This document shows positions 31,740 through 43,520 of a stretch of DNA of 64,000 nt, piece after piece (the first letter of the stretch is position 1; each line of letters starts with the position of its first letter). Where the stretch lies: positions 56,942,539 to 57,006,538 of the forward strand of contig NC_045427.1 in the NCBI RefSeq assembly GCF_902635505.1, in the 5' to 3' direction. The DNA is from Sarcophilus harrisii. Its lineage: Eukaryota; Chordata; Mammalia; Dasyuromorphia; Dasyuridae. The position numbers were made by a program, and so were the translations under genes. The notes below the pieces were generated by a model that worked only from the letters and a program-made list of their open reading frames with translations, was not told where the DNA came from and searched no databases.

Positions 31740-32450
31740 TTAGTGCCCCTGTGACATTCCTCTGGCTCTGTTTCCCCATCTATAAAATGAAGGGCTTGGA
31801 TTAGATGGTATCTATGTTCTCTTTCCAGTGAAACTTGGCAACGATCCACGGCACCCATTCTCTCCCCTTCCCTCTAACCAACGAACCTCATCCCCCTTAC
31901 CCTAGGGCATCCATCTCACCTTTGCCCCAGGACAGTCCCCTTACCCTAGGGCATCCGTCTTACCTTTGCCCTCGGACACTGAGGTGTTGGACACGCCATC
32001 AGCATGGCCCAAGCTAAGAACAGGGAGTCTTTGAGGCTAGTTAAGTCTAAGATCTGAATTGACCCCAAGATGAGGTTGATGAATGGCTCGCTGGCTCCAC
32101 CTGCTGGTCTCACTGAGATCTCTGAACCTCAAGAGGGAATGGAGGAAGGACAAGGTGGAGAACTGATGGATAGAAAGTGGGTTGGGGGAATCAGCTCACT
32201 CGGCAGAGCCCCAGCTGCAGCACGAAGGGTGTCCCTGGTGCCTTATTCCACGTCTGGCTGTGGGACAGGTAAAGAGCGTTCGTGGAATCGGGATTTTACT
32301 CATCATCTGTAAGACCCCAAAGGTTACTGAATCTGAACTCTACCTGAAGTACTGAACCTCCTTCCCATTATCCCAACAAGGGGGCAGCTAGCTTCCTCCT
32401 AGTGACTGGGAACTCACTACTTTTCAGGTTGGATGGCTTTGCAAGCATAT
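31740..32450. other. Intergenic, short local duplication only
   Basis: A 20-base piece, CCCCTTACCCTAGGGCATCC, occurs twice about 45 bases apart (31888 and 31937). No gene is seen. Confidence 0.45.
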
Positions 32451-32454
32451 CTCG

Positions 32455-32692
32455 TTTTATTGATGGGTGAGGCAGTGGACAGAGGGACAAACCTCATCTT
32501 CCCTAGTTCAACTGCAGCCTCTGACTCTTACCAGCTGTGTGGCCCTGGGCTAGTCACTTCACTCTGTGTGCCTCGATTTCCTCATCTATAAATTAAGCTG
32601 AAGAAGAAAACGGAGAACCACTCCAGTATCTTTGCCAAGAAAACCCCAAATGGGGTCACAAAGAGTCAGACGTGACTGAACAACAACAACAT
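32455..32692 (+). repeat. tRNA-headed SINE with RTE-like tail
   Basis: It contains a GAGGCAGTGGACAGAGGGAC head, TGGGCTAGTCACTTCACTC, CCAGTATCTTTGCCAAGAAA, CCCCAAATGGGGTCACAAAG and terminal GAACAACAACAAC. It is one of the best preserved copies in the window. Confidence 0.85.
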
Positions 32693-32699
32693 TGTTATT

Positions 32700-33880
32700 T
32701 TAGATGTCATAGTACAAACATAATTTTTATATGCACTGGGAAGCCAAAAACCTCACATGACTTGCTTTATTGTGATATTTGCTTTATTGCGGTGGTCTGG
32801 AACCAAACCACAATATCTCCAAAATATGCTTATGTTTGTAAAGCAGGTTTTTTTTTTTTTTTTTTTTTTAACTTAAATTGAGCTGAAAGCTGCCTCCCTG
32901 TAGCTTCTAAGGTTATTCTAGGACTGAGGAATTGGTACCTTTCCCATTAGGTTCTAGATGTGGGTGCCTTGGTATGGAATACTGTGACTCAGGGACCTCG
33001 TTGAAGTCTCAGGTCATGGTGCTTGGAAAGAGAAATTGAGAGAGAGCAGGAATTGTGATCAGACTGGTAGGAGTGAGAGGGGAAAGTCCCCAGCCTTCCT
33101 CCCCCAATATCCAGAACTCTTTCTTACAAGTGCCTTTTTCTAGGTGACGATCAGGTGTTGGATTATTCTTATCTGTCTCTCCCTCTTTGGGGCTTATATT
33201 CCCTTAGCAGGCCTTTGTTTTCAGTGAGCTTTCTGCCCTTCCATCCCTGCGGAGGACTCCAGAGAGATAAGTTATGTACTGTGGGATGGCTGATAGACTC
33301 TCAGCATACTCCGAAGCCCTTTGCTTTCCTTCTTTATCCCATCTGCTTATCTCTATGGATATCTCTGTGGCAATCCACCTCCCCTTTCTTCTGCCCCAGG
33401 AAATATGCTTTCAGTTAGGGCCCAATCTTCAACCACAAAATAAATTCAATAACAAATATTCATTATGTTCCATCTGTGTGCAAAGTGAGATCCCTAGAGC
33501 TGGAGTTCATTTTGGAGCATGGCTTTTGGTGGGAAAGAGTCCTGAGGACCCCTATTGTTGTGGAGTGTTGGAGCAATTTTTTTATTAATAAAATAAAATC
33601 TACATACAAAAACATTACCTATTTGGAGACCTAGTTATACTTATTTTCTGATTTAAAGTCTAATTATGCATTAACAACTAAAAAAGAACAAAAACATAGA
33701 AAAACACAAGGTTCCCCTCAGAATAAAGGCTCTGCTGGAGCAATTGGAAATAAATCAGTTTCACTCTCAGGGCTACAGTTTACTAATCTGTAAACTGGGG
33801 GCTCTCAGATATTACAAGGAGCTGAGCCACTTTTTTATGGGTTAGGGGGCTGTTAGACTAGATGACTTTTGATTTAGATA
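32700..33880. other. Intergenic, nothing recognised
   Basis: There is a T-run of about 20 near 32850-32869. Short open frames at 33155-33588 show no domain. No gene is supported. Confidence 0.4.
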
Positions 33881-33884
33881 GAGC

Positions 33885-34095
33885 AGAAAAAACTGAATTG
33901 GGGATCTAAAGTCTTGAGTTCAAGTTTTAAGTTATGTACTTGCTTAGTTATATGACCATAGAATCATCATTTAGCCTAAGCCTCAATTATTCTTATTTAT
34001 AAAATGGGGATGATAATTGCATTTCCTACCCAAGATTATTGTGAGGAAATATTTTGTAAACTTTAAAGTGTTCTGTAAATGTGGATGATGGTTAC
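33885..34095 (+). repeat. MIR-type CORE-SINE (diverged)
   Basis: It contains TCTTGAGTTCAAGTTTTAAG, TTATAAAATGGGGATGATAA and a TATTGTGAGGAAATATTTTG-like segment. Confidence 0.55.
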
Positions 34096-34254
34096 TATGA
34101 GTAGAATCATGATTGCTGAGCATCAATCTAGCTTTAAAATTCTGATTCTTAAGCAACAGGAGAGGTATTCTGGTCAGTTATAGCAGTTCCAGAACTCAAC
34201 TTGGATCCAGGAAGGCCTGGGTTCAAGTTTGGTCTCTGCTGTTTATTAGGCAAG

Positions 34255-34725
34255 TCTGGAAAGATTTATACCAACTGACGCTGAGTGAAGTGAGCACCAC
34301 CATGACAATATCATCTACAGTAACAGCAAGATTGTGTTATGATCAACTATGATATGCTCTTCTCAGCAATATATTGATCCAAGACAATTCCATCAGATTT
34401 GGGATGGAAACTGTCATCCACAACCAGAGAAAAAACTATGGAGACTGAATGAGAATGAAAGCATAGCATTTTTACCTTTTTTTTTGTTTTTTTTTCTTTC
34501 TCACAGTTTTTTCCTTTTGTTACGATTTTTCTTTCACCACATGACAAATATGGAAATATATCTAACATGATATAACCCATATTAGATTGCCTGCTATCTT
34601 GGAGAATGGGGAGATTAGGGAAGATGGGAGAAAAAACTGGAATTCAAAATCTTACAAAAATCAGTGTCGAACACTATTTTTACATGTAACTGGAAAAATA
34701 AAATCCTATTAAAAATAGAGTTGCT
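34255..34725 (+). repeat. L1-family LINE 3' end
   Basis: It contains CCAACTGACGCTGAGTGAAG, TGATCCAAGACAATTCC, a CTATGGAGACTGAATGAGAA segment, a long T-rich stretch and an end like ATGTAACTGGAAAAATAAAA. It is the same type as 9275-9622. Confidence 0.7.
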
Positions 34726-34739
34726 ATATGTCTGCAGTT

Positions 34740-34995
34740 ACTATTAGTTGGTTGTTATCCTTCATACTGGAAGAGGACCAAGATGACATTGCTATGTCAG
34801 GGTCAATGTACAGTGTGTTCACTGTGGCTGACAAAACCAATTGAAGGGCTCAAAAAGCTCTTCCGCGGGTTGGATCAAATAATCCACGTGTATGGACATT
34901 TGGGATGAAGATATCTTTAGATTTGTGCACCTCCTGTTTCTTTTGAGCTACTTTAATTCTGCTTTGCTTATGGAGCACAGTGTTTTCTTTGTAGT
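34740..34995. repeat. Interspersed repeat, family not named
   Basis: The sequence around GAAGAGGACCAAGATGACAT, GTGTTCACTGTGGCTGAC and TGGATCAAATAATCCACGTG resembles a widely repeated marsupial sequence, but I cannot name it securely. Confidence 0.4.
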
Positions 34996-34999
34996 TTAT

Positions 35000-35853
35000 A
35001 GTTATATAAACCTTTCATTCTTGGCAGTTCCCGGTCAGGAAACCCCCAGCCCCTAAAACAGGCGTTCTTAAATTTTTTTTTAATGTCTTGGAGACTAATG
35101 AAGCCTATGGATCCTTTCTTGAAATAATTTTTACATCAATAAAATTTAAAGGATTATAAAGGAAACAAAATATATTAAAATAGTTATCATTTTTTTTTGA
35201 TTCACATACTCCCTAAAATCTATCCAAGAATTGTGGGTGAGGTCCACCAACCTTAGGTTAAGAATCCGTTCAAAGCAGTCCCCTGGAGCATTTGAGGTTA
35301 CTTCCCTTGTTCCAACAGCCCTTGAATAAGAAAGAGGAAAGGTCATGTTTCTACCTCCCCAGTTTTTGTTACTATTAGCACTTGTCTTCTCACTTCTACT
35401 TTTTCTTCCCAGGATTTTTCTTATAAATTTGATTATACATACCTCCAAAGTGTTCTTCCCTGGTCAGCTCTACATAGACTGAGGGGGAACTTTTAATATG
35501 TAGTTAGTGGATCAAAGCCCAGAGAATATGCCAATTTCTTCTGGATTCACTGTTCTGGGTTCTTCCTCCAAAAAAACAGTCTCCTCAGGATCCCTTTGCA
35601 GAGACAGAACGTGAAATGGAACTCCCTTACCTGGAAGCTTGGTCCATCCAAAGGCAGCTGGAGACTTCTTAAAAAAAGAGGGACTCTGCGAATTTAAGCA
35701 TGAGATCCTCTAAAAGGGGAAGGGGTGGGATTAAGAGGAGGTTATGAGTTGATCATTTCGAAAGAGGAGGGACAGGAGTGTCTTAAGATGAGGGTAAAGG
35801 AAAGATAAGAGCTGATAGCTCTGCTGTCTGCCTGGGTAACATCACATCTGAGA
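35000..35853. other. Intergenic, nothing recognised
   Basis: No supported exon or named repeat. Confidence 0.4.
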
Positions 35854-35854
35854 T

Positions 35855-36667
35855 GAAAGCTATAGATAATATCAAACTGTGCATACCCTTTGACCCAGCA
35901 GTGCTACTACTAGGCTCATACCCCAAAGAGATACTAAAGAAGGGAAAGGGACCAGTATGTGCCAAAATGTTTGTGACAGCCCTGTTTGTAGTGGCTAGAA
36001 ACTGGAAAATGAATGGATGCCCATCAATGGGAGAATGGTTGGGTAAATTGTGGTATATGAAGGTTATGGAATATTATTGTTCTGTAAGAAATGACCAACA
36101 GGATGATTTCAGAGAGGTTTGGAGAGACTTACACCAACTGATGCTGAGTGAAATGAGGAGAACCAGGAGATCATTATATACATCAACAACGATACTGTAT
36201 GAGGATGTACTCTGATGGAAGTGGATTTCTTTGACAAAGAGAAGATCTAACTTTGTTTCAATTGATCAATGATGGACAGAAACAGCTACACCCAAAGAAA
36301 GAACGCTGGGAAATGAATGTAAACTGTTTGCATTTTTGGTTCTTCTTCCCAGGTTATTTATACCTTCTGCATCCAATTCTCCCTGTGCAACAAGAGAACT
36401 GTTTGGATCTGCATTATACATATATACATATATATATATACATATATCTGCATAGATACATTGTATCTAGGATATACTGTGTCCTATTTAACATGTATAA
36501 AATTGCCTGCCATCTAGGGGAGGGGGAGAGGGAGGGAGGGGAAAAATTGGAACAGAAGTGAGTGCAAGGGATAATGTAAAAAAATACCCAGCATGGGTTC
36601 TGTCAATAAAAAGTTATTATAATAAAAAAAATGTGAAAGAAAAAAAAAAAAAGAAAGCTATTGATAA
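35855..36667 (+). mobile_element. 5'-truncated L1 insertion with 15-bp target duplication
   Basis: The L1 3' region (35870-36652) is on the plus strand, with an A-rich tail. It is flanked by gaaagctatagataa (35855-35869) and gaaagctattgataa (36653-36667), 14 of 15 identical. The translation includes a stretch resembling the mammalian L1 3' region (LFVVARNWKMNGCPSMGEW, MEYYCSVRND). The 3' tail differs from that of the copies at 15816 and 17496, so a different L1 subfamily is involved. A short ATATAC repeat lies at about 36418-36450. Confidence 0.85.
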
Positions 36668-36669
36668 GC

Positions 36670-37335
36670 TGAAGAAAATAAAGAGAAGAGCAACCCGTAT
36701 GGCCAAAAGCCTGGATCCTGCCACTGATCCTTGGGAGAAGGCACTTTGGCCCAGAAGGGCAGAAGCAGGAGCCATGGGCGCCTTTCAGCTTGATCTCTTG
36801 ATGGGGAAAAGTTTGCTCACAGTTGGAGCTGACCACATGGGCTCCCCTTCCTCACAGAGAGGACCACCGCCTTTTCCGTTTGCCACATGGGGATTTCTTT
36901 TCTGGGACAGGTTGAACTAAAGTGCCCTTTCAGCTCCAAGATGCCCGGATTTGGGGGTTCTGTGAAGGACGGAAGTGTCTAAGGGAGGAATAAAACAGAA
37001 GAGCTGGAATGTTTAAGAGGGATTGTTTGCTAGGGAGGGTCCCTCCAGAGGGGGTCTAAAGGCGGGGTTCTCCCAAGCAGGTGAGCTCGGGATAGCCTAG
37101 AACAAGGGGGGTCGGAGTCTTTGGGGGGAGGGCTAGGGCAGGGTTATCTGAGGGGGTGGGATTCAGGGTGCCTCAGGCTGGATGTCTAAAGGGAAGGGGT
37201 TGGGGACGTCCATGGGGGTGGAATATGAGGCGGCCAGAGAAGGAAGTAGGATATCTAAGGAGAGCGCAAGGAGAAGGGGCCACGGAGCCTAAGGTGGGGT
37301 CTGTTTAAAAGGGAAAGACCGCCTGGGGCTAAGGG
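36670..37335. other. Intergenic, G-rich approach to a CpG island
   Basis: No gene is seen. Sequence becomes G-rich from about 37020. Confidence 0.4.
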
Positions 37336-37339
37336 GAGG

Positions 37340-37480
37340 CAGCCAGGTAGTGAGCTCCGGGCCTGAAGTCTGGAAGATCTGAGTTCAAATTCGGCCTCAG
37401 ACATTCATTAGCGGCGTGATTATGGGTAAGTGACATGACCCCTATTTGCCTCAGCTCCTCATCTGTAAAATGGGCATCCT
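37340..37480 (+). repeat. tRNA-derived SINE fragment
   Basis: It contains GGCCTGAAGTCTGGAAGATC, TGAGTTCAAATTCGGCCTCA, a GGTAAGTGACATGACCC-like segment and CTCATCTGTAAAATGGGC. Confidence 0.7.
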
Positions 37481-37559
37481 CTGCAGACTCGCTTTTCCAG
37501 GAAAGTGCCACGATGGTGGGACACCCGGAGGGCCTTCCTTAGATTGTCAGAGCCCCTCC

Positions 37560-38750
37560 TTTGGCGAGGCCCGCGCTGCCAGGTGAGCTAGTTGCCCTTC
37601 CCGGAGGCTGGGGATGGAAGCGCGCAGGGCTGCAGGCGGGGGTGGGAGGGGGGCCGGACCCGGCGGCCGCACGAACGCGTCTGGCGCGCTTTGGCCGCTG
37701 CGCGGCGCCGTAGTCCCCGGTGGTTGCCGGGGGAACGGGCCCCGCGCCTGCCAGCCAGGGGAGGCCTCGCCTCGGCGGCCCAGGCCGCTGCCGTCCGCAC
37801 CTCAGCCGCCGCCTTCCGGCCCGCTCCCGGCTCCTCGCCGGCTCCAGGGATGCGATGGGGCCCCTGGGGAAGGGGACGGGGGCCGGGGGCCCGGCGCCCG
37901 GCCGCCGAGGCAGGGAGGGTCTGGAGCCCCGGGCCGCCTCGGGGCCGGGCCGGGCAGCGGGAGAAGGTGAGAGCGCGCCGGGCGCACGGGGCGCCGGGGG
38001 CGGGGAGGGGACGCAACGCCCGGGACATCGAGGACGCAGAGAGGACGGGGGGGCAGGATGGGGGGAGGCTTGGGGAGGGGTAAGCCCGGCGGGCCAGGAG
38101 GGGGCCTGGAGCAAGGGGGGGGCAGGATGGGGGGAGGGTAAAGCCCGGCGGCCAGGAGGGGGCCTGGAGCAAGGGGGGGCAGGATGGGAGGTGAGCCCGG
38201 GGGCCAGGAGGGGCCTGGAGCAAGGGGGGCAGGATGGGGGAGGCGGGGAGGTGGCCCTGGGCAGGGCGGGAGCATGGGGGCGGGGAGGGGGGACTTGCCA
38301 CGGGCAGCCTGCATCCCGACCTCGGGGTGACTGTGGCGAGCGGAAAGTGGGGCGCATCGGAGGGCGCCCCAGAGCTGTCCGAGCGCAGCCCGCGGGCCTT
38401 GCCCTCTCTGCCTTCCCCACCCGCGTCTCCTCGGGCCTCGCTTGTTCCCGCCCTCCCTGTCCCGGCTGCGGAGCAGGGGCTGACAAAGGGCCGGCTGCCG
38501 GGGGTGGGGGGGGGGGAGGCCCAGGTGAGCCGGGAGCGGGCCGAGGTGCACAGGGAGGGAGCCGCGGAGGTCCTGTCGCCCAGGAGACCGGAGGTGAAAC
38601 TGGGAGAAGCAAGGAACGGGAGGCTAAGGAGAGGGGCCCCGCCCAGGGAGCGGCGGAGGAAGGGGCGTCCCGGACGGCAGTGGGGGTGCGGGGCAAGCCA
38701 GGCCAGAGGACCCGGGGAAATCGCGGAAGGGCCACAGAGCCGGGGCTGGG
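37560..38750 (+). promoter_or_regulatory. ZDHHC1: CpG island, likely ZDHHC1 promoter and non-coding first exon
   Basis: A dense CpG island is the only one between HSD11B2 and the first ZDHHC1 coding exon. ZDHHC1 needs an upstream start because its first coding exon at 44206 follows directly on an AG acceptor. Donor-like sites on the plus strand are GAGAAG/GTGAGA at 37966/37967 and CTGCCAG/GTGAGC near 37580. Long frames on both strands, including a 518-codon minus frame, are composition artefacts. Promoter assignment is inference. Confidence 0.6.
38045..38260. repeat. G-rich minisatellite, ~52-69-bp units
   Basis: Three to four imperfect units share AGCCCGG, GGCCAGGAGG, GGCCTGGAGCAAGGGGG and GGCAGGATGGG. 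Successive GGCAGGATGGG cores start near 38052, 38121, 38178 and 38229. It lies inside the presumed ZDHHC1 promoter island or first intron. Confidence 0.85.
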
Positions 38751-38789
38751 CCCATCCCAGGGGCCTCTTGGAAGGTCCTCGTCTTCTTG

Positions 38790-38865
38790 CTGAGAAACGG
38801 GAGCCCAGCATTTACCCAAGGTCATCCAGGTAGTGAGCCAGGCTTCGAAACGGGGACTTCTCGGG
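38790..38865 (-). repeat. MIR fragment
   Basis: It contains CATTTACCCAAGGTCATCCA and GGTAGTGAGCCAGGCTTCGA, a minus-oriented MIR piece at the edge of the CpG island. Confidence 0.5.
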
Positions 38866-40955
38866 GCGCAACGGGCTGGAAGGGTGAGGAGGGGGGAAGT
38901 GCAGGGGAGAGGGAGGGGCCAGGGCCTGAGGGACGGGGTGGGGGAGAGAGGCAGACTGAGAGTGGGGCCATGGAGTGGGGTCCCGGGCGGGGGGTAGGCG
39001 GGAACAATCCACAGGCTAGAGAGGGGCGCGAAGCCAGAGGCTGCAGGTATAGGGGCCTGCTTAGGAGAAGTCTCCCCTCTTTTACAATATGACAAGAAGT
39101 TAGATTAGGGTTCCGGGGTGGAGGGAATGGGTGCACGAGGCTTGGAGCTGGAGCAGCAAAGCACTAAGTTAATAGGGCTATGAAGGCTTGTGGCCAAGGT
39201 GAGACTTGGGGTAAGGATATGTGAAGTTGTAGGCAGGATAAAGGGATGAGGCAGAGTGAGGGACAGGGAGTCTGTGTTGAGGGGTTGGGATTTGGGGTGG
39301 TGAGAAGGAATAAGGGGCTAGATTTCTGTCCCTGGTTAAGGGAGATGAGCTAGTGGACTAGTGGGACAGATTGAAGGAGTTGGAGAATTATTGAAGTTAG
39401 CAAAGGGTGCTAGGGAGCTCAAGGACATTAGTGTGTGTGCGTGTGTGTAGTATATAGTCTAGAGGTATTTACACCTTTAGAGAAGGAAGGAAAAGTGACT
39501 CTCAGATAGATTCTACTTCCTTCCCCATCTCCATCACTATGGGTGCTCTTGGCTTTTCTTCCAGAGTAATATCCGAGACTCCTTGACACATATATGAGTG
39601 GGAACTTTAAATGACGTCACCGGAGAAGGCAAAATAGAAATCCTACTGGGCCTGATCTCTCCTGGCTTCCTCATTAGCTTGAAAATAGTACATTTTGTCT
39701 CCTTCTCCCCTTATCTTTCCTTCTCTTTTTTTTTTTTTTTCACAAGGTCAGGCCATTTAAGAAAGGAAACAGACATATATCAAGTGCTTACTGTGTGCTA
39801 GGCCCCAGGCTTAGGAAAAGAAATTAAGAAAGAAATTTGTGGTCAGTATTTTGAGTGTTTAGTGTTTACCACATAGACTGCACCATGTGTGGTAAACACT
39901 GTCACTGACCCTTTCCCAAAGGAACGGGAGTGTGCCTTTCACATTCCCTTCTGTGGAGTTGTGCAGGATATGGTGAAGGCCAGTGGGTGTTTGCTAATGA
40001 TGTTCCAGTGGGGGAGTGCCCCCCATGTGGCTGAACTGTTTTCTGGGCCACGCTTGGCTCTGGCCCTGAACAACTGGCGTGTAGCTGGCACTGTTGTGTC
40101 CCAGAGCAGAGCAGTTTCTTTTCAGGCTCGGTCTCCCAGGGAAGTGCTGAAAGGGGAGGAGCTGCCTGGGGAGCTCATCTGGATTTCATTGGTACATCTT
40201 GTGCCCCAGATGTGGGGCTTTTGTGTCTGGCTTTGCTCCCTCCCCCCTTTTCAAAATCAAAATCATCCCTGTCGAAGGAATTCATGGCCATAAACTCCTT
40301 CAATGAAATTGTCACAAGTTGTTAAAAGCTGGCCCTGGATTTTGAGGGCAGGCTTTGTTTCTTGGCCAACTGGCTTCAGTTTCTGGTGAATTATTCAAGG
40401 GCCCTGTTAGAGTCAGTTTTGGCTAATCCCTGTCAGTCATGACCCCCCCCCCACCTCCTTTCCCCCACTGGCCTCAAGAGCCCTAAGGCCATCATCCTGG
40501 GCCAAACAGTGGTCTCCAATCGGGAGACATTTCCCACTATTGATGGCTTGCTGCCAAAGGCACCTAGACATTGGGCATTGCCGTGCCTTGGGCATGGATG
40601 ACTCTCGAACCATTCTGTGGCTCCTAGCGTAGCCCTGTTAGCTGGCTCTTCAAGAAATGGATTCCCTCTATTTGTATGGCTAAATACAACAAGGCAACAG
40701 ATAGATCTGAATTTATGCCATTCAAATAAATATTGTCCTTCAAATTACTCTCTTTGGAGATGTTATCTAGTTATTCTGATGATGCTCCCTTGTGGTGGCT
40801 GTTAGTGGAAATGGTAGTTAGTTCGTTGTCTCTGGAGGAGCAGGACTAAGAGTGGAAGAGGATGTTAGCAAAAAAGCCTTTTGTAAAACTTGAAGTGGTA
40901 TTTAAATGTCACTTTGTACCACCATTAAAGACATTACTAACAAGTCATATGAAAA
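38866..40955. other. Presumed ZDHHC1 first intron, mostly unique
   Basis: No exon is recognised. The stretch includes a TG run near 39432-39449, a CORE-SINE scrap near 39770-39820 and the palindrome at 39841-39910. The rest of 39,900-40,450 shows no repeat signature and could hold regulatory sequence. Confidence 0.4.
39841..39910. promoter_or_regulatory. 70-bp palindrome with paired FOX/RUNX-like motifs
   Basis: AGTGTTTACCACA (39861-39873) and TGTGGTAAACACT (39888-39900) are perfect 13-base inverted repeats around a 14-base spacer. An outer pair, GGTCAGT (39841-39847) and ACTGACC (39904-39910), is also inverted. Each inner arm overlaps a RUNX-type core (TGTGGT) with a forkhead-type core (GTAAACA). 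Function is inferred. Confidence 0.4.
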
Positions 40956-40959
40956 AACT

Positions 40960-41225
40960 ACATCATCATAATGGCTAGCATATAAATGTTGCCTTACAGT
41001 TTACAAAGTATTTTACCTACATTATCTTATTTGATCCTCACAACTGTACAAAGTAAATAGTGCAATTAAGATTATAATGATTTCGCTGATTAGGTGGCCT
41101 CAGGAAGTGACAAAACTTGCCCACATTCACACAGCTATTATCAGAGCAGGAAAGGACATTATTGGGTCCAACCCCATCTCTTTACAAAAAAATAAACTGA
41201 GACTTGGAGGAAGAGAAAAGGAGCT
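40960..41225 (-). repeat. MIR-type CORE-SINE (diverged)
   Basis: It contains TTTACAAAGTATTTTACCTA, CTTATTTGATCCTCACAACT and GCCCACATTCACACAGCTAT, with a second CORE-SINE scrap after 41130. Confidence 0.6.
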
Positions 41226-41229
41226 TCAC

Positions 41230-42940
41230 ACATTCAACCTTGTTACAAATTGGCATTTAAAAAAATTAATTTGATCAAAATATCTTTTGGCTAAGTCCAG
41301 AAATACAGTTGTCTCTCTGACAAACAAAGCCTGCCCTCAAGCCTTTGCTAACACTGAGGATATCCCAGATAAAGTGCAGGGTCAGAGTTAAAACAGCTGC
41401 TCCATGACAGTTTGACCTCAACTCCTGGATGAGCTAGGGAGGTCTAGCCTCTTCTCCCCTTCAGCTGCCTAAGTTGGAGGGAGGATCAGCCATGTCAGCT
41501 GCTGGAACTTGGACATTCTTGGCTCTGGCCTTGACACTGGCTGTAGGATTGGTGGCCCAGGGAATAGTGAAGTGCAATAACCTCGTACTATCTACAACTG
41601 GCAATTTTATAAGCCTGAGGGGCGGGGTGCTTCCCCTTTCCAACATTGAAATGGACTAGGAACACAGTAAGTGCTTAATAAATGCATTTTTATTTACTCA
41701 TGAATTCATATATAGTGACTCAGACTTTGATGTAAATACCTAAAAATAATTTAAATTTTTTTTCAGTTATGGAAGCATAGTTTTGATAAGGTTATATTAT
41801 CTCAATATGACCACTTTAATAGCTAACAGTCATTTCTACGAATACATGTAGTTGTGTTTCATTTAGTTTCCTGGTTAGAGGCTCACCACAGCTAAGGAAG
41901 TATGAAGAAACTAGAAAGAGATCAATCTAATAATTGAATGAAACCAGGGATTTTACAAGATGTTAAGAAAGTTAGATTTGGCCTCAAGAAGAGAAATATA
42001 AAGAGTAAATGGGATTCTTCCACCTTGGACTAGATGGTCCCTTTAAGTCTGACAATTTGTGATTCTAAATGTCTTGATGAAGTTCATATATATGAAAGAT
42101 TATTATTTAGGAAAATTGTGACCAGCTATTATATATCAGCACGGTAAGGAATTGAGGAAATGGCTTTAATTTTAGCAGGAATGCATGAGATTATGTATAA
42201 GGAAGAATTTCCTGCTTATAAATGGTGTTAATGAGAAATTATAAAAGCTATAACACTTGTAGGATCATATATTAGGAGCTATTTAGGCCTGAGAGTCTTA
42301 CTAGGCCATCCCCCTCATTTTAGGTGGAGAAATGAAGCTGCAGCAAAAGAGAATGGTTTGTTGAAGGCCCAGGGACAAATGTATAGATCACAGCAGATTC
42401 TTGTGCATGTGGGACTGGGCTTTCAAGGCACTAGAACACAGCTCTCGAGCCATATCAGGAGCTGTCCCATCACTAGTGAGACTTCCCTTCCTCCTTTCTT
42501 TTGTGATTACCTGATGCTGGTCAGGGTAGGATTCTCTTTCTCTTAGTGACAGTCTTACCCCTATTAGTGTGTGTGTCACAGTGGCTATCTCTTGAAAGGA
42601 TTGTTTGTTAGGTAAACTCTTTAGAAGTTGTTTTCTCCTAGTAACGGGCCTACACGTGGCTAACTGCCATCTGAGAACTGCCCCATCAGTGGCATTGTGG
42701 ACCAACCAACTGGACTTTTCCTCAGCATTGGATAGCTGAATCAAAGAGCTTTTGGCATAAGGATTTAGTCAATTTATAATTGTCCAATGGGTTCTAAAAA
42801 ATAACATTGGAATAGAACTAGAGATGTGTAGTACCACAAAGTGGGGAAGTGTCTGATAGAGGGGAATGGGATCTCAACTTTTAGCTTCAAGCCACTGAGA
42901 TCTAGGGCTAGACAAAGCTAGCCCACCTGGCATTTATTCT
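41230..42940. other. Presumed ZDHHC1 intron, nothing recognised
   Basis: No exon or RNA gene is seen; a short L2-like tail (GTAAGTGCTTAATAAATGCA) lies near 41666-41686. Confidence 0.4.
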
Positions 42941-42944
42941 CTAG

Positions 42945-43200
42945 CATAGAATGCTGGATAACACTGAACTAGGAGTCAGAAAAGTTCTGCTTATACATGA
43001 CTCTCATTAGCTGTGTCACTGTGGGCAAGAGATCCAAAGTCATCTGCCTTGTGTGGTTGTGGGTCCCCTTTAGGGGGGACTTCAGGCAGATGCTAAATGA
43101 CCAACCAATTGCCGATGTGGCATATAAGGATTCTTGAGAATGGATTGGAGTAGAATGATCACCCAGGTTCTTTCCAACTCTGTATTTGTGTGAATTCTGA
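42945..43200 (+). repeat. tRNA-SINE or MIR fragment
   Basis: It contains TGAACTAGGAGTCAGAAAAG, AGCTGTGTCACTGTGGGCAA and a CTTTCCAACTCTGTATTTGT-type end. Confidence 0.5.
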
Positions 43201-43364
43201 GCTTTAATTTTCCTTAAAAAATGGAGGCAATGCTATGTTCCCTATATGTCAAAGAGCTGTGGAGAAGATGCTTCATAAAATTCTCTACCAACAAGCTACA
43301 GTAATTACATATAGTATATAATTATGATCATCTAATTTATATTTTAATGTATTTAACATCTACT

Positions 43365-43520
43365 GGTCATCCTGCCATCTAGGGGAGGGGGTGGGGGGGT
43401 AAGAGGTGAAAAATTGGAACAAGAGGTTTGGCAATTGTTAATGCTGTAAAGTTACCCATGCATATAACCTGTAAATAAAAGGCTATTAAATAAAAATAAA
43501 ATAAAAATAAAAAAAAACAA
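43365..43520 (+). repeat. L1 3' tail
   Basis: It contains CCTGCCATCTAGGGGAGGGG, AAAAATTGGAACAAGAGG, TAAAGTTACCCATGCATATA and a final A-rich tail. It is the same subfamily tail as in the minus-strand insertions at 15816 and 17496. Confidence 0.75.

Noticed and set aside
35853-36215. 120-codon frame with MEYYCSVRND, and its minus-strand relative at 16316-16639
   Set aside because: Recognised as L1 3' region sequence, not host genes.
37539-39095. 518-codon minus-strand open frame over the ZDHHC1 CpG island
   Set aside because: The translation is Pro/Ala/Arg/Ser-rich with no domain; overlapping long frames exist in other phases and on the other strand. This is expected from stop-poor GC-rich sequence.
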